DNA of 64,000 nt from contig CAADRB010000024.1 of NCBI GenBank assembly GCA_900708905.1, positions 2,051,138 through 2,115,137 on the forward strand, written 5' to 3'. The notes under the pieces are model-generated. The model saw nothing but the letters and a program-made list of their open reading frames with translations, searched no databases and had not been told where the DNA came from. The first letter of the stretch is position 1, and each line of letters starts with the position of its first letter. A program made the translations under genes and the position numbers. This DNA comes from Hymenolepis diminuta (taxonomy: Eukaryota; Platyhelminthes; Cestoda; Cyclophyllidea; Hymenolepididae). Below are positions 43,201 through 51,688 of this stretch, in pieces.

Positions 43201-44160
43201 GACGAGAAACGATGAATTATCCGAAAATCAAACGGAGTGAGATTCTCCTGACACCCTCTTTTTAATCCTCTCTTCTCTATCCCTTGTCAAACTTTTATTT
43301 CGAAAAATTAGAGTATCTTTCTGCCTCATCGTGAGTTAAATAAAACATAGTAGTGATAATTTCTGCGTAAATATTTACGTTACATCAATATTAAAATAAG
43401 TTTAGAGTATCTATGGCATTAATAACTAAAATATTACCTCTAAGACAGCGCCGTTAATTATTCATGAGTTGTAATATTTAAAGATTGAATAATTCGGTCA
43501 ATATGAGACAAATTCTGAATAAATCTTACTTCAATGTACTAATCACTTTTTTTAAATTAAATTTCAAATTTTGACCCCTAGAAATCCCTGATATGCGCTG
43601 TTTAATACAATCCTTCGATTTCTGTTTCTTATTTATTGATAATTAATTTAATTTGATAATTTAATTATGAATATATTTGGAACATTCTTCCATCTTCTTT
43701 CTCTCTAGCTTCAGACATTTTAAAATAAAGTTACGTTTAGAAAATAAATCAATAGCATTTTGGTGGTTGCTATCCGCAATTAATGATCATCGATTTTCAA
43801 TATCATAATTTAATATTTAAAGGAAAAGTTACAGTAAATTACTGGAAAAGTATTAAGCTTTGGTTTAAGAGTAAATTATCGTCTTTTAGTGCCAATCGGA
43901 ACAAATGTACTTTCAAAATGATTTATCGTATTATAGAGAAATTAAATGAAAATATTTTCAAAATGTTATTTGATGGATCTCGATGGGAAATTGCTTTTGC
44001 TCTTATTAAAATCAAAGACAACTGTAAAGTACAATAATTAAGAAAGAAAGCAAAAGGTATATTTTAAGTAATAGTACTTACGCTGACCATTACATCTGCG
44101 GATAATTTTTTCCAGGAAGGTATTTTGGGGTGCAACCAATCCTCTTCTGGTCCCGCTCAT
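10079..44160 (-). CDS. eag: EAG/Kv10-type voltage-gated K+ channel gene, eight exons, 3' part off the window
   Basis: Pore-forming subunit of a plasma-membrane delayed-rectifier K+ channel that works as a tetramer. Coding exons on the minus strand are 44160-44082, 29238-29008, 28862-28731, 27873-27599, 20517-20119, 15483-15211, 10789-10648 and 10278-10079. All junctions are GT-AG and all phases match, giving 577 codons with no stop. Order: PAS-cap (residues 1-26), PAS (about 27-135), Pro/Ser-rich linker (148-239), S1-S3 (240-372), S4-S5 (373-463), pore helix and filter SIGFGN (464-510), end of S6 and C-linker (511-577). Kv10 rather than ERG or ELK is indicated by [13 protein letters not shown] at the start, [16 protein letters not shown] before S1 and [13 protein letters not shown] after S6. 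The family normally continues with a C-linker/CNBHD and a cytoplasmic tail; these exons are not visible, so the gene is 3' truncated by the window edge. Confidence 0.95.
10279..10647 (-). other. EAG intron 7
   Basis: 369 bases, GT-AG, extremely AT-rich (runs of tttaatttaattttata). The pyrimidine tract cgttcttttttctag defines the acceptor of exon 8. It is far shorter than the neighbouring multi-kilobase introns. Confidence 0.9.
10648..10789 (-). CDS. eag: EAG channel exon 7 (pore helix, selectivity filter, start of S6)
   Basis: The acceptor is gagatgctcttttctag-like ctcttttctag|AATAACCC and the donor ATTGGAG|gtatgt, phase 0 to phase 1. It encodes [20 protein letters not shown], the pore helix and K+ selectivity filter. 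GFG rather than GYG is characteristic of EAG and ERG channels. It continues into S6 with [12 protein letters not shown]. The filter reads SIGFGN where EAG usually has SVGFGN. Confidence 0.95.
10790..15210 (-). other. EAG intron 6
   Basis: 4.4 kb between the S5 exon and the pore exon. No exon or RNA gene is recognised. The longest open frame here (13596-13952, minus, 118 codons) resembles nothing known and is within chance expectation. A short match to a motif shared with repeat A occurs at 11484-11513. Confidence 0.85.
11484..11513 (+). repeat. Short dispersed motif (gtggacatcc type), copy 1
   Basis: tgctgtggacatcccaatt followed by ggcagtaggaa resembles sequences at 19831, 49654 and 57262. 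The copy at 19831 lies at the 3' edge of repeat A, so this may be a terminal fragment of that family. Confidence 0.4.
15211..15483 (-). CDS. eag: EAG channel exon 6 (S4 voltage sensor and S5)
   Basis: The acceptor has a good pyrimidine tract (tttttctttgcag|AGTTCC) and the donor is GATGAAAAG|gtgaat, phase 0 at both ends, 91 codons. S4 is [20 protein letters not shown] with regularly spaced R/K gating charges. S5 contains [14 protein letters not shown], close to AAHWMACIWYSIGD of vertebrate EAG. The S5-pore turret carries a possible N-glycosylation site in KNLT. Confidence 0.96.
18151..18369 (-). pseudogene. Possible C2H2 zinc-finger fragment, perhaps transposon-derived
   Basis: A 72-codon open frame contains CQFTGC, 16 residues, then the end of [10 protein letters not shown]. 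The spacing C-x4-C-x16-H-x4-H, with F and R at usual positions, looks like a single C2H2 finger of the type found in some transposon-encoded proteins. It lies inside an EAG intron on the same strand, has no recognisable partner exons, and neighbouring frames are broken. It could be a chance match; I cannot name the parent gene. Confidence 0.25.
19310..19770 (+). repeat. Dispersed repeat family A, copy 1
   Basis: Collinear with 38725-39180 over more than 400 bases at roughly 70-80 percent by eye, with small indels. Shared landmarks are atgtattgatca near 19397, gagtcact near 19520, tagacatga near 19617 and a 34-base identical block at 19636-19669. No coding capacity is evident: frames are short and differ between copies. 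The family is unknown to me, probably a non-autonomous element. Confidence 0.75.
19831..19858 (+). repeat. Short dispersed motif (gtggacatcc type), copy 2
   Basis: tgtggacatcccgattaata then gaggaaag, just past repeat A copy 1. It resembles 11484-11513, 49654-49683 and 57262-57285. Confidence 0.4.
20119..20517 (-). CDS. eag: EAG channel exon 5 (S1-S3 of the voltage sensor)
   Basis: The acceptor is gaaatctag|ACCTTT and the donor CCTCAA|gttagt, phase 0 at both ends, 133 codons. It contains [18 protein letters not shown], then S1 ([18 protein letters not shown]), S2 ([20 protein letters not shown], with acidic residues that pair with S4 arginines) and S3 ([18 protein letters not shown]). The S2-S3 loop [10 protein letters not shown] is typical of EAG. 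A 108-residue plus-strand open frame across these bases is a shadow of this exon. Confidence 0.96.
23235..23253. repeat. GA-rich microsatellite
   Basis: Run of GA dinucleotides with one interruption, in EAG intron 4. Confidence 0.7.
24906..24932. repeat. (GA)n microsatellite
   Basis: GA dinucleotide array interrupted by ct near its middle. It forms the purine-rich half of the second member of weak repeat pair C. Confidence 0.8.
27336..27354. repeat. (ACTT)n microsatellite
   Basis: Four tandem acttacttactt-type units in EAG intron 4, about 245 bases past the exon 4 donor. Confidence 0.7.
27599..27873 (-). CDS. eag: EAG channel exon 4 (PAS to S1 linker, Pro/Ser-rich)
   Basis: The acceptor is ttcgaatttag|CGGGATTG and the donor GGTGCTGCG|gtgagt (phase 1 to phase 0). 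It starts with [21 protein letters not shown], equivalent to the [21 protein letters not shown] segment of vertebrate EAG. About 60 residues rich in P, S, T, G and A follow, including [16 protein letters not shown] and LSPTPKAQ, before an acidic/basic end DLEKGAA. Several SP/TP dipeptides are possible proline-directed kinase sites. The variable part is longer than the usual short linker of EAG channels. Confidence 0.92.
27874..28730 (-). other. EAG intron 3
   Basis: 857 bases, GT-AG, phase 1. It contains an alternating AT stretch at 28321-28347. No other feature seen. Confidence 0.9.
28321..28347. repeat. AT-dinucleotide stretch
   Basis: atatatatgtatatatacttatatatt, an alternating purine/pyrimidine run in EAG intron 3. 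Confidence 0.7.
28731..28862 (-). CDS. eag: EAG channel exon 3 (second half of PAS domain)
   Basis: The acceptor is ttatatccttaag|GAACCCCC and the donor AACAAAG|gtaggt. It joins exon 2 to restore KKNR-TPLW and encodes [29 protein letters not shown], the last PAS strands. The family consensus is the pattern VWFFVKIAPIRNE...LFLCTFSDITAFKQPI. The 43 codons are open, with phase 1 at both ends. A plus-strand open frame over the same bases (28646-28867) is only a shadow. Confidence 0.92.
28863..29007 (-). other. EAG intron 2
   Basis: 145 bases splitting the PAS domain, with donor gtgagt and acceptor atatccttaag. It is the smallest intron of this gene. Confidence 0.92.
29008..29238 (-). CDS. eag: EAG channel exon 2 (first part of PAS domain)
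   Basis: The acceptor is ttacttttag|TTCAAAG and the donor AAAAACC|gtgagt (phase 1 in, phase 1 out). It encodes the PAS core with [16 protein letters not shown], the [11 protein letters not shown] segment and EILLYKKN, all hallmarks of the EAG PAS domain. Family members have WPIVY or FPIVY here; this one has YPIVY. The open frame extends upstream past the acceptor to an ATG near 29314, but that stretch is intron, not N-terminus. Confidence 0.95.
30591..30624. repeat. Perfect 10-base inverted repeat (hairpin)
   Basis: agtgcgtaag (30591-30600) and cttacgcact (30615-30624) flank a 14-base loop. It lies about 80-100 bases beyond the C-terminal end of the mariner relic. It is not a recognisable mariner terminal repeat, because both arms are on the same side of the transposase. 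Confidence 0.7.
30700..31735 (-). mobile_element. Inactive mariner-type (DD34D) transposon, transposase pseudogene
   Basis: Read on the minus strand in several frames. It shows an N-terminal DNA-binding part ([26 protein letters not shown]; 31490-31732), a middle with YVIRRGQLM and FSDEKNFYW near 31320, the VSSEGHIM block, [20 protein letters not shown] (30876-31127), and a C-terminal tail with HPHDTK and FDSGMEAEG down to about 30717. Transposases of this family cut and paste the element using three aspartates. The first two are present (31330-31332 and 31032-31034), but the third position, in SPDLKPLHY, is His (30909-30911). Stop codons and frameshifts also break the frame. No terminal inverted repeats are clear. 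It is inserted in EAG intron 1, same strand as the host gene. Confidence 0.9.
38725..39180 (+). repeat. Dispersed repeat family A, copy 2
   Basis: Second copy of the element at 19310-19770, same orientation. The two share ttttgcgtcatagggacata followed by aaaagacgtcactgc-type sequence without mismatch over 34 bases (39019-39052). The copy starts near gtaggggctaac and fades after gaatactaaatttgtaac. A minus-strand open frame inside it (38744-38989) is not conserved in copy 1, so it is not a gene. Confidence 0.75.
41830..41880 (+). repeat. Possible fragment of repeat family A
   Basis: cgcccaatgaggatcgaagc followed by caagtgtgaggggagg resembles the 5' third of copy 1 (gccgcaatgaggattgaagc near 19411). 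It is short and degraded. Confidence 0.35.
41970..41993. repeat. Perfect 24-base palindrome
   Basis: tgctcagtgaaa is followed immediately by its exact reverse complement, with no spacer. It lies in EAG intron 1, 2.1 kb downstream of exon 1 in the direction of transcription. It contains the hexamer pair gctcag/ctgagc. Function unknown. Confidence 0.85.
42295..42560 (+). repeat. Dispersed repeat family B, divergent copy
   Basis: Starts atcatgtaagaccattctg, like atcatgtagaatcattctg at 4679. It shares scattered blocks (taataaagtatt; gatcccctttcctttgtcat against tctcccctttatcatttgt). Weak and visual only. Confidence 0.3.
43120..43310 (+). repeat. Dispersed repeat family B, copy 2
   Basis: Contains the 19-base block caattcaggagacgaatcg at 43166-43184, identical to 4776-4794. 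It continues with a similar CT-rich tail (cctctcttctctatccctt). Lies in EAG intron 1. Confidence 0.5.
44082..44160 (-). CDS. eag: EAG channel exon 1 (start codon, PAS-cap)
   Basis: Twenty-six codons plus one base, from ATG at 44160. The peptide begins [20 protein letters not shown], the near-invariant N-terminal PAS-cap of EAG channels, which modulates gating by contacting the C-linker/CNBHD. The exon ends ...GGTCAGC|gtaagt, phase 1, and joins exon 2 to read ...CNGQLQSFLLTN, as expected for the family. An in-frame TGA eight codons upstream of the ATG supports this start. The exon is separated from exon 2 by 14.8 kb. Confidence 0.93.
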
Positions 44161-44193
44161 TTTGCAATCACGTCCCTGGCTATTTCACTTAGC

Positions 44194-44213
44194 ATAATAA
44201 TAATAATAATAAT
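44194..44213. repeat. (TAA)n microsatellite next to the EAG start codon
   Basis: Six to seven tandem taa units, 34 bases upstream of the ATG on the minus strand, where it reads as a tta repeat. It is in the presumed 5' UTR or core promoter. Confidence 0.85.
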
Positions 44214-44259
44214 CCAAGAGGTCAGAATTTCCAAACCCCTCATAACTTGAGAGACGCGA

Positions 44260-44540
44260 GGGTTGTTGGACGAAACAGGAGGAGTTAGTCACTTCTGCTG
44301 CAGCTTCGTATATCGCTCTCGTGTTGTTGTCATGGAGATGATGGGCTCAACGGAACTGGTGGAGTGCGGGAGTGGACCAATCAGCGTGTGGGTTTGAGGC
44401 ACGGCGCACCAATTAAAATTTGGCTTTGGAGATTGGCGCGCCCCGTTTCTGCTGTGGGCGGCTGCTGACTGCTTCGATGGCTGCCTGGTTGCTTGGCCGA
44501 TTGGGCTGTACGGCGCACTTGATAGACTTTACCTTAATCT
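44260..44540 (-). promoter_or_regulatory. Probable EAG promoter: GC-richer block with CCAAT motifs
   Basis: Against a very AT-rich background this block is GC-richer and contains CpGs (ggcgcgcc at 44435-44442). Four CCAAT boxes lie within about 130 bases: CCAATCAG at 44377, CCAAT at 44409, and ATTGG at 44432 and 44500 (the last two read CCAAT on the minus strand). It lies 100-380 bases upstream of the EAG ATG. CCAAT clusters bind NF-Y in animals. The start site is not determined, and the block could serve both directions. Confidence 0.6.
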
Positions 44541-47500
44541 CTCTTTGCCCCATTGCCTCGTACAGAGCTGAGAAGGCGAAGGTGATGTGGACTTATTAAT
44601 CTCCACAGAGGCCTTCGTTTACGTCCCTTTCTCGATTCATCATCATATGCTTTGAACTTTGCAATAAGGCCTGGAGAAGTGTCAAAATTGGAAATATGCC
44701 CTCAAATTAGCTTTGTTGGAAATTTTCTTTTTTTCCCCATAATTTAACTTAAATTAACTTTGATGCATTTATTTATAAATGGATTTTGGAAATTTATTGT
44801 TAACACTTCTCCCTTTTCCCACATTTTTTCACGGTATAATTTTCATCTATCAAACAAAATTTCACATTTTTATAATTATTAGCACTATTTTTATTTTTAT
44901 CTGCGTTTTTTTTAATTTAAAGCTTCAAGATTAATCAAAGCAATAAGTGTTTGAATTAAATATCTTAACACAATTAAATTGAGTTAAAATTTCAGTCTAT
45001 CTTTAAAGAGAATGAATTTTATTTCTAGTAATTTCATTTGATTCACTGATCAGATACTGTTATTATCAAAAATATGGTTGGATAGACCGGTGAAATAGAG
45101 CTGTCAATGCTCCATATTGTTAAAGAGATGAGGAGAGATAGAGCAATGACTGCCCACAAGTAGTCCTTTGAATGTCCTTAGTTGGCAATTCAAAGTAGGC
45201 TTTCTAATAATATCGAAAACTAAAGAACGAACGTCGGCTTTCTGTATTATCTTCTGAGAGTGCACCATGAGAGGGTACCATTTTTGAACACTAGAGGCCT
45301 GTGCAGTAATTAGTTCCTTCATGATTTACCGTTAGCCTGATACAGCTACTACAAACGATCAGCGGTACTCGTTAATTGTTGCAATCAATAAAGAGATGGC
45401 AAAACACGAACTTCTAAACCAATGAATTTGCCATATCAAAGGTGATAAAATCGATATCCTTCGATACACAATTGTGTCAATTCAAACTAGATACTCTAAC
45501 TAATACATGGATAAAGGAGGTGATTTTCTTTATGGAAAAGGACCATACAATCCACATTATATAACTAAATTGAATTCTTAATTCTTTTCATAAAAATTCA
45601 GATGTATTTTCATTCTTTTAAAAACGATAGTTTGCTTAATACTCTTTGAACAAGCCGACAAAGAGCTGTCGCTCAGAGGAGATGACTTGGGGAAAATAGG
45701 ATTAGAAACTTTCATAGAAGCGTTTAATTTTTCCCCATTGAATCTAATCAATAACCGAACTCTGATTAATATTTGAAAAGGGGAAGAATGGAGAGAATGA
45801 AATACATTTTCTTTATCCAATAGAGCCACATTGTTGATATTTTAATGGAGAATTGCGGAGATAACAAGAAGGTGATTGATACGATGAATCAATTAGCAAC
45901 CTGACCTAAATATTTCCATCGGCTGAATTTTCTTTGAAAGGTCTATATTAATTTGGTTTGTTAAAAAATATGTAATTTAAGAAGTTAAATTTTGGCAAAA
46001 ATAAATACTTTTTTTTAATTTACAAAATAATTGCCAGTAGATCTTGCGTTGATGTTGTCTAAAGGAAAAACATTTGAGCTTCATCTTCCAACTATATGTG
46101 AATTTTTCAGGTGGTTTCAGACTTTATTCTGATAATTTCAGTAGAATATGCGTTCATATACGAGTTTTTATTATTCACATCTATAATGTATTATGAGAAG
46201 GACATCGGTGGATATTTTCTATTCAAAGCTCTTATTTCCCTCTACTGGTTAAATTGATGAGTGGTTGTCCCCCTTCATCAACAAATTATTGATGTACAAG
46301 CTTCTAGTAATGTCGAATGGCTGTTAACACTTCACACCGATGCAGTTCATGGAAGTCTAGTCTGGCTGCGAGATTTCGGATTAACTAGATTTTATGAAAG
46401 CATATCTTTGGGTAACACTGGATTAAGGATTACTAGGATTTTTTTATAATATTATATCATCTAGAAGTTATGTAACTAGAGGAGCAAATATTCCGACAGC
46501 TACCCATCTCCTATCTGATGCGGATCCTCGACGCGAAACACATTTAATCGATCAAATCAACTAATTAAATTAAATCACTTTTGGAATCCGATCAAATTAA
46601 GTGAACTCTTTTCACACAAATTAATGATCTAAAATAAGAACATTGTAACCTTTAAAGAAACATATAAGAGAAATTTCTAGTGAAAGGATCTAGGTTTTCT
46701 TTGTCTCCACTGTCCTGGCTTTATTCGTGTTTTAAAAAGAAGTTTACTTTTCTTTTATATTTTCCAAATGCGTAGGGAAATTAAGAGAAAGTGGCAGTAA
46801 TGATTCAAATTGTAGTATGATCCAAATATCTCCACTGATGTGAATGTCCCTAAAAGTAATGCCATCAATTTTGTTTATGTTCCACGTGGGGGCGGCAAAG
46901 TGATGGATTGATTTCAAATAGCTCTGCACCCAAAATCTGCAGGCGGAATTGAAGTTTGGCGATAGTTCTAGTTGCTGAGCAGACTAAATATTCCCCAATC
47001 TAACAATGATTATAGTGATAGATTCCAAGTAGAATTAACCTCACTCAACATGCAATAATATTTGATGCTCAGGGTATACGCCACTATTGCCATATAGTTT
47101 TTCAAACGCTGGAGACTTCACTTTAGAATCTGTGACCTTGAGTTCTTCATGACACTTCATGGTGACCTTTATTGCGGTCTTCAATAATGATCCGCCTCCA
47201 TGTATGCGTTCAAACAACAGGTGACAGAATTTCAAGTTCCGCCGTCATTTCGGCACGTTCTTGAACATTGAAGCTTCTGAAGATCTTCACACGAATTTAC
47301 TTTCAATTTCTTGGTCAGAAAGGAGTAAAAGATCGGGGTAAGTTTTTACAAGCATTTTACGTTTATTTAGACCATTTAAACAAAATGCGAGCCTATCAAA
47401 AATGCGAATTTAGTATTATATTTGCTGGAAAAAAAGAAGAGTAAATCGGCGAGTTCCAGCCTTGAAATCACGATTTATACGTAGCTTCAGTTGCGGTTTT

Positions 47501-50500
47501 ATACTCAATACTTCGTTGCTCGTGATCTTTGGGAGTGTTAGTTTGTAATTTGACTTTCAGAGCCACTAAATAATAATTGCGGTTGTTGATGGATCCCATG
47601 AGCTAAGATTTGCTATTTGCGCATTTTCTTTATCCCGCTTTACATAATCTAACTCAAATTAATCCCATTGCAAAGGGAATATTACCTGATATGTCTCCCA
47701 TTTCAGAGGATAGAAAGAGGGAATTATTTCCCAATTATCATCGAGTATTCAAATCGATGAAAAGAACTAGAAAAGCTGTGAATTTTTACCACCTACTCAA
47801 CCTGCATTCTGTAAATTCGCCCATTTAACTGGCGACCTTTACTACAGCATATGTCCTTCACTGCTTTGGAATGAGTCACCCCATCCAGAATGTATTTAAG
47901 TACGCAGTAGTCCGATGCATAAATCTTCGATCCATTCACCAATACCTGCCTCCCTATTGGTTCTCATTTTTTGATAAAAAAATTTCCCCAAGTTAACTTT
48001 CTTCTCAGTCTTAAGCTATTATTCAATATATCATAAACGAGAGAGAACATATTCCAGAGGATTTTATGTCTCACAATATGTTGGGAGGTCCTCTTATTTC
48101 TTTCTGTGAAATTAGTCGGACGAGATGGGTGAGTAAAGTAATAACTTTATATATTTCAGAACTGAATGCAAATAATACGCACTTTGCGAGAAGTCTGGAC
48201 CTGTCCTGAGTCCATGAGTTTGTGAATGGATTTTATTGTCCATCTGTATTTGGGTACTTATGTATCTGGCTCATCCCAGATTCCAGACAACTGGAATTGT
48301 GACTGAGTAGTTTTGGCATGAAGCCAAAATTTAATATACCCTCCCTGTTTTTGGATAAACTGGCCGACAGGCTGTCCAGGCTTTATGCCCTAATAATCAA
48401 TCTTGTGTTTCCTACAAATTATTCTGTTATGCAATCTCATTTGGACCACTCGTCCTACAAAAACATTTGAACAGAGTACCTTAACCTTGAAGGTTTCTTG
48501 AGATTATTGGAGAAATGGAAATCGGCCAACCTTTCTTAAAAATATAACAGAATTATTTAACCAATCCCACCTTTCATTAGATTTGAAAGTTGATTTCGAG
48601 CTTAGGTAGATTTGTAAAACTCAAATTTGATGTAATCAATGAATTTGAATTCATTTATCATGATAGAAACAATAACAGTTACGAGCCAACTTCACACAAA
48701 ATGATTTAATTTTAACCATTTCCTCCTTTCAAAATGAAAAAATTGATAGAATTACGTATAGTCTGTTGATATGATCGACGGTTCTTGAGTAGACACCCGA
48801 CACTTAGGTTAACTAAGCAATCAAACTAGGTCAAAATACGACCAGTTCAAATCGAAAATGGACAAAATTAATATTCAACGTAAAGAAATAAGTCGAAATA
48901 GGAGGGAATTAGAGAAGAGGCAATTAATGATTTGAGAAAGGAACACTAAATAGAGGAGTAATCTTTTGAGGAAATTTTGTTTTCTTCTTTCTGACACTTG
49001 TTATCTTAAAAATCTCCAACCTTCTCAGGATCTAGAACGCTTAATTAGGTTCGTGATATGAGTTTTTGCTGGAGTTGACTAAAATAAAATGGTGATAAAT
49101 ATATAATTCGTCCCGCTGATATCATAGACATAGTCTCGCAAAGATTAGGAGATTAGACGCATTAGATCGAACCGGCGATTTTACGTTAATAACCGGTGAA
49201 TATTTTCAAGGAACAAGAAAAGGAAACTATGGCCGAAATTATTTAAATTATTTTAATAGATAGTTTTGTTTTCTGAATTTAAAAACACATTTTAGAATTT
49301 CACTGTCCAATTCATTTAATGAGGCCAATATTTAAGCGTTTAATTGAGTAAGTTTCGGGGATGGTGTTGTATATTCGATCAGAAATGGTTTGAGAGCATT
49401 TCAGTTAGCTCGATTAAAAAACATTTATTGTGAATATCTTTCACTTTCCGTTAGATTCGAATTTTTAATCAAAATTGTATACAAAGTCATTGATTTTAAT
49501 GAGGATCTCGCTCGTTAAAATATCAGCAACCTCTCTATCGGGCAATCATCGCCACACTCTCTTCCGACTTCTGACTTCAGGAACACGAGGTTCATTGATA
49601 GACGGTTCTGGAACGGGCCAAACCACCCCAGGCTCTCAGTTACCAGCTTAAGACTATGGATATCCTACTTAGCAGTAGAAAGCGGCACTTGAATATGCCT
49701 ATAAGATCATTGAGAATCAATTGATATTTTGTTACAGCAAAAGAGATGGTATATCATTTTCTAAAATAACATGCCAGAGTGCAGGATTTGTCCATGCTTA
49801 TAAGCTTCCAGTATAGTGCCACTCTGAAATAAATTCAATTTCGAAGTATTTCCTCAGGCCAGTACTGCCATTTCTGTTCTTCATTCTTAATTTTCGTCAG
49901 ATTTCGTACTCTATAAACCAAAATCTGCGAGATCTTGTCTGCTCTCTAACATTAGACAACCCCTAATAGGTGCAATGATAGCAGGAAAAAGAACATCCTA
50001 CGTAATATAAGGGTTTACGATACTTCCAATTTGGTGATAATTTATAACGGTCCATAGGAATCATATTAATACTCGATGTGCTGTGAAAGCAAGAAAAAAT
50101 ACGTGAACTTTACCGGTTGACCTGTGATATCAGATAATCTTAACAGGATCACGGGAGGAGCACGAATATTGACTCGTGTCACATAGAAAGAATAAGTCTC
50201 CCCTCACGATTTGCTAGAACAAATAGGATTATTAATCAGTAAATAAAATTTGGACACAATAATTTCTTTGCTCTACGTCATTCATAACAAGTCGTTGATG
50301 TGTCCGTGTGGTGATTAGCATCTGGGAAGGTTTTGACAAGCAAAAGTTGATCACCTGGGTGGGTTGCTGATGCCGATATCTTACATTTCCAGATTGCCTG
50401 GGATACATCTTAGATTATAAACAACCTCGCGCCTTATAAATGAAAAGGAATTTATTCGAACTCCATTCATTAGAAGTCTCGTCTTTCTCCCCATAATTTA

Positions 50501-51688
50501 GAGTCTAGACAGTTCGCTAGAACCACTACGGTAAGTTCGCGCAAGATAACACACGCATTGAGTAAGTTATTGTACTCAATAGAAACATCAGAGTTGATCA
50601 CTTCAGCGCTTCATTGCGTAAGGGAGAACTCAAAGTAACTTAGAGATTTGCCCGAAATATGATGTCAAATTTTAAGCTGGTCGGTGAAAGGTAGAACATT
50701 TTCCAGATAGAGACTCTGCCAAATAAATAGATAGCCAAAAATTAACGTCGACACTGTATATCATCATAAATGACTTCTTTATTATAGAAACAACAGTATC
50801 CCTTTATTTGTGCTAAATTCAATACTCGATGAAACTGAATTAGCCGGTTTCAAATAGAGGTATAGAGTTAATGTCCCTAATTTTAATCTCATAATACTCC
50901 CGGTTAATTGAATTAACTATCCAGCTATCTTATGGCGACCTATTCATTATTAGGGATTCAGACAGTTATCGTTTTCTTAGATAGTTAGTAAGAATTAAAT
51001 TCAAACCAGTATACTGGCAAGTCTGGTAGTAATCTAAACAGATTTACTGTTCAGTATTTTGAAAGTGTAGCATTTTTTGTGTCTTAAAAGTAAAATTGAA
51101 ACTCCCAAATGAGCCTGACCAAGATCATTCAAGTACAAAATGAACAAGCTTTCCACAAAAAGGAGTCTTTACTATAAACCCAAACTGAAATCCCCCTGGA
51201 TCGAACGGTCTTGTGGCTACCCTCTGCATCGGCATCAATGAAAATCAAAAGTATGTGAATTAAAAGATTAATGAGAGGCAGGCGCGACTATAACTTAACA
51301 TTGCTTCGGATATAACCATTATCTCAAGAAAGATATGAAAGGATCATCCTAAATTAGAACCAATCTCCACATCTACAATCAATGCTTGCGGCGGATCTGT
51401 CAAATCGGCAAGAAAGTTAAAGTAAAAGTGAAATATTATAACACTAGTATCTTCACAGCAATTTATAAGGCAGATTCTCGGATTAATCTGCTTGATCTCG
51501 TCTGGGTCGGTTGACTTGGTCTTCTGGATCTGTCCATTCGTGCAATATGCAATCGTGTGCATTCAGCTAAGTTCATTCACCCATTCATTCAAAGTAGAAA
51601 TGATGTTTGAGGATTTTTCAGAGCTACTTTAAGAAAGTCTTGGTCTATTTAATCAGACTAAGGTGATATTAAACTGATGTCAATTTCC
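44541..51688. other. Intergenic, no gene recognised
   Basis: About 7 kb upstream of the channel gene. Minus-strand open frames at 45104-45322, 45578-45829, 46744-46929 and 47041-47235, and plus-strand frames at 46261-46449 and 47610-47828, have no recognisable motifs and are of chance length. One short motif copy lies at 49654-49683. No tRNA or rRNA signature was seen. Confidence 0.6.
49654..49683 (+). repeat. Short dispersed motif (gtggacatcc type), copy 3
   Basis: ctatggatatcctacttagc then agtagaaag, preceded by accagcttaaga. It resembles 11484-11513 and 19831-19858. Confidence 0.35.

Larger units (their letters stand above)
29239..44081 (-). other. EAG intron 1 (14.8 kb)
   Basis: The largest intron, phase 1, between the PAS-cap exon and the PAS exon. 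It contains a mariner relic (30700-31735), a perfect hairpin (30591-30624), repeat A copy 2 (38725-39180), a 24-base palindrome (41970-41993) and repeat B copies (42295-42560, 43120-43310). AT-rich simple sequence occupies 33490-33730 and 39220-39700. I see no further exons; small alternative first exons could be missed. Confidence 0.85.

Noticed and set aside
47041..47235. 64-codon minus-strand frame with CHEELKVTDSKV
   Set aside because: No recognisable domain, no partner exons, and a length expected by chance.
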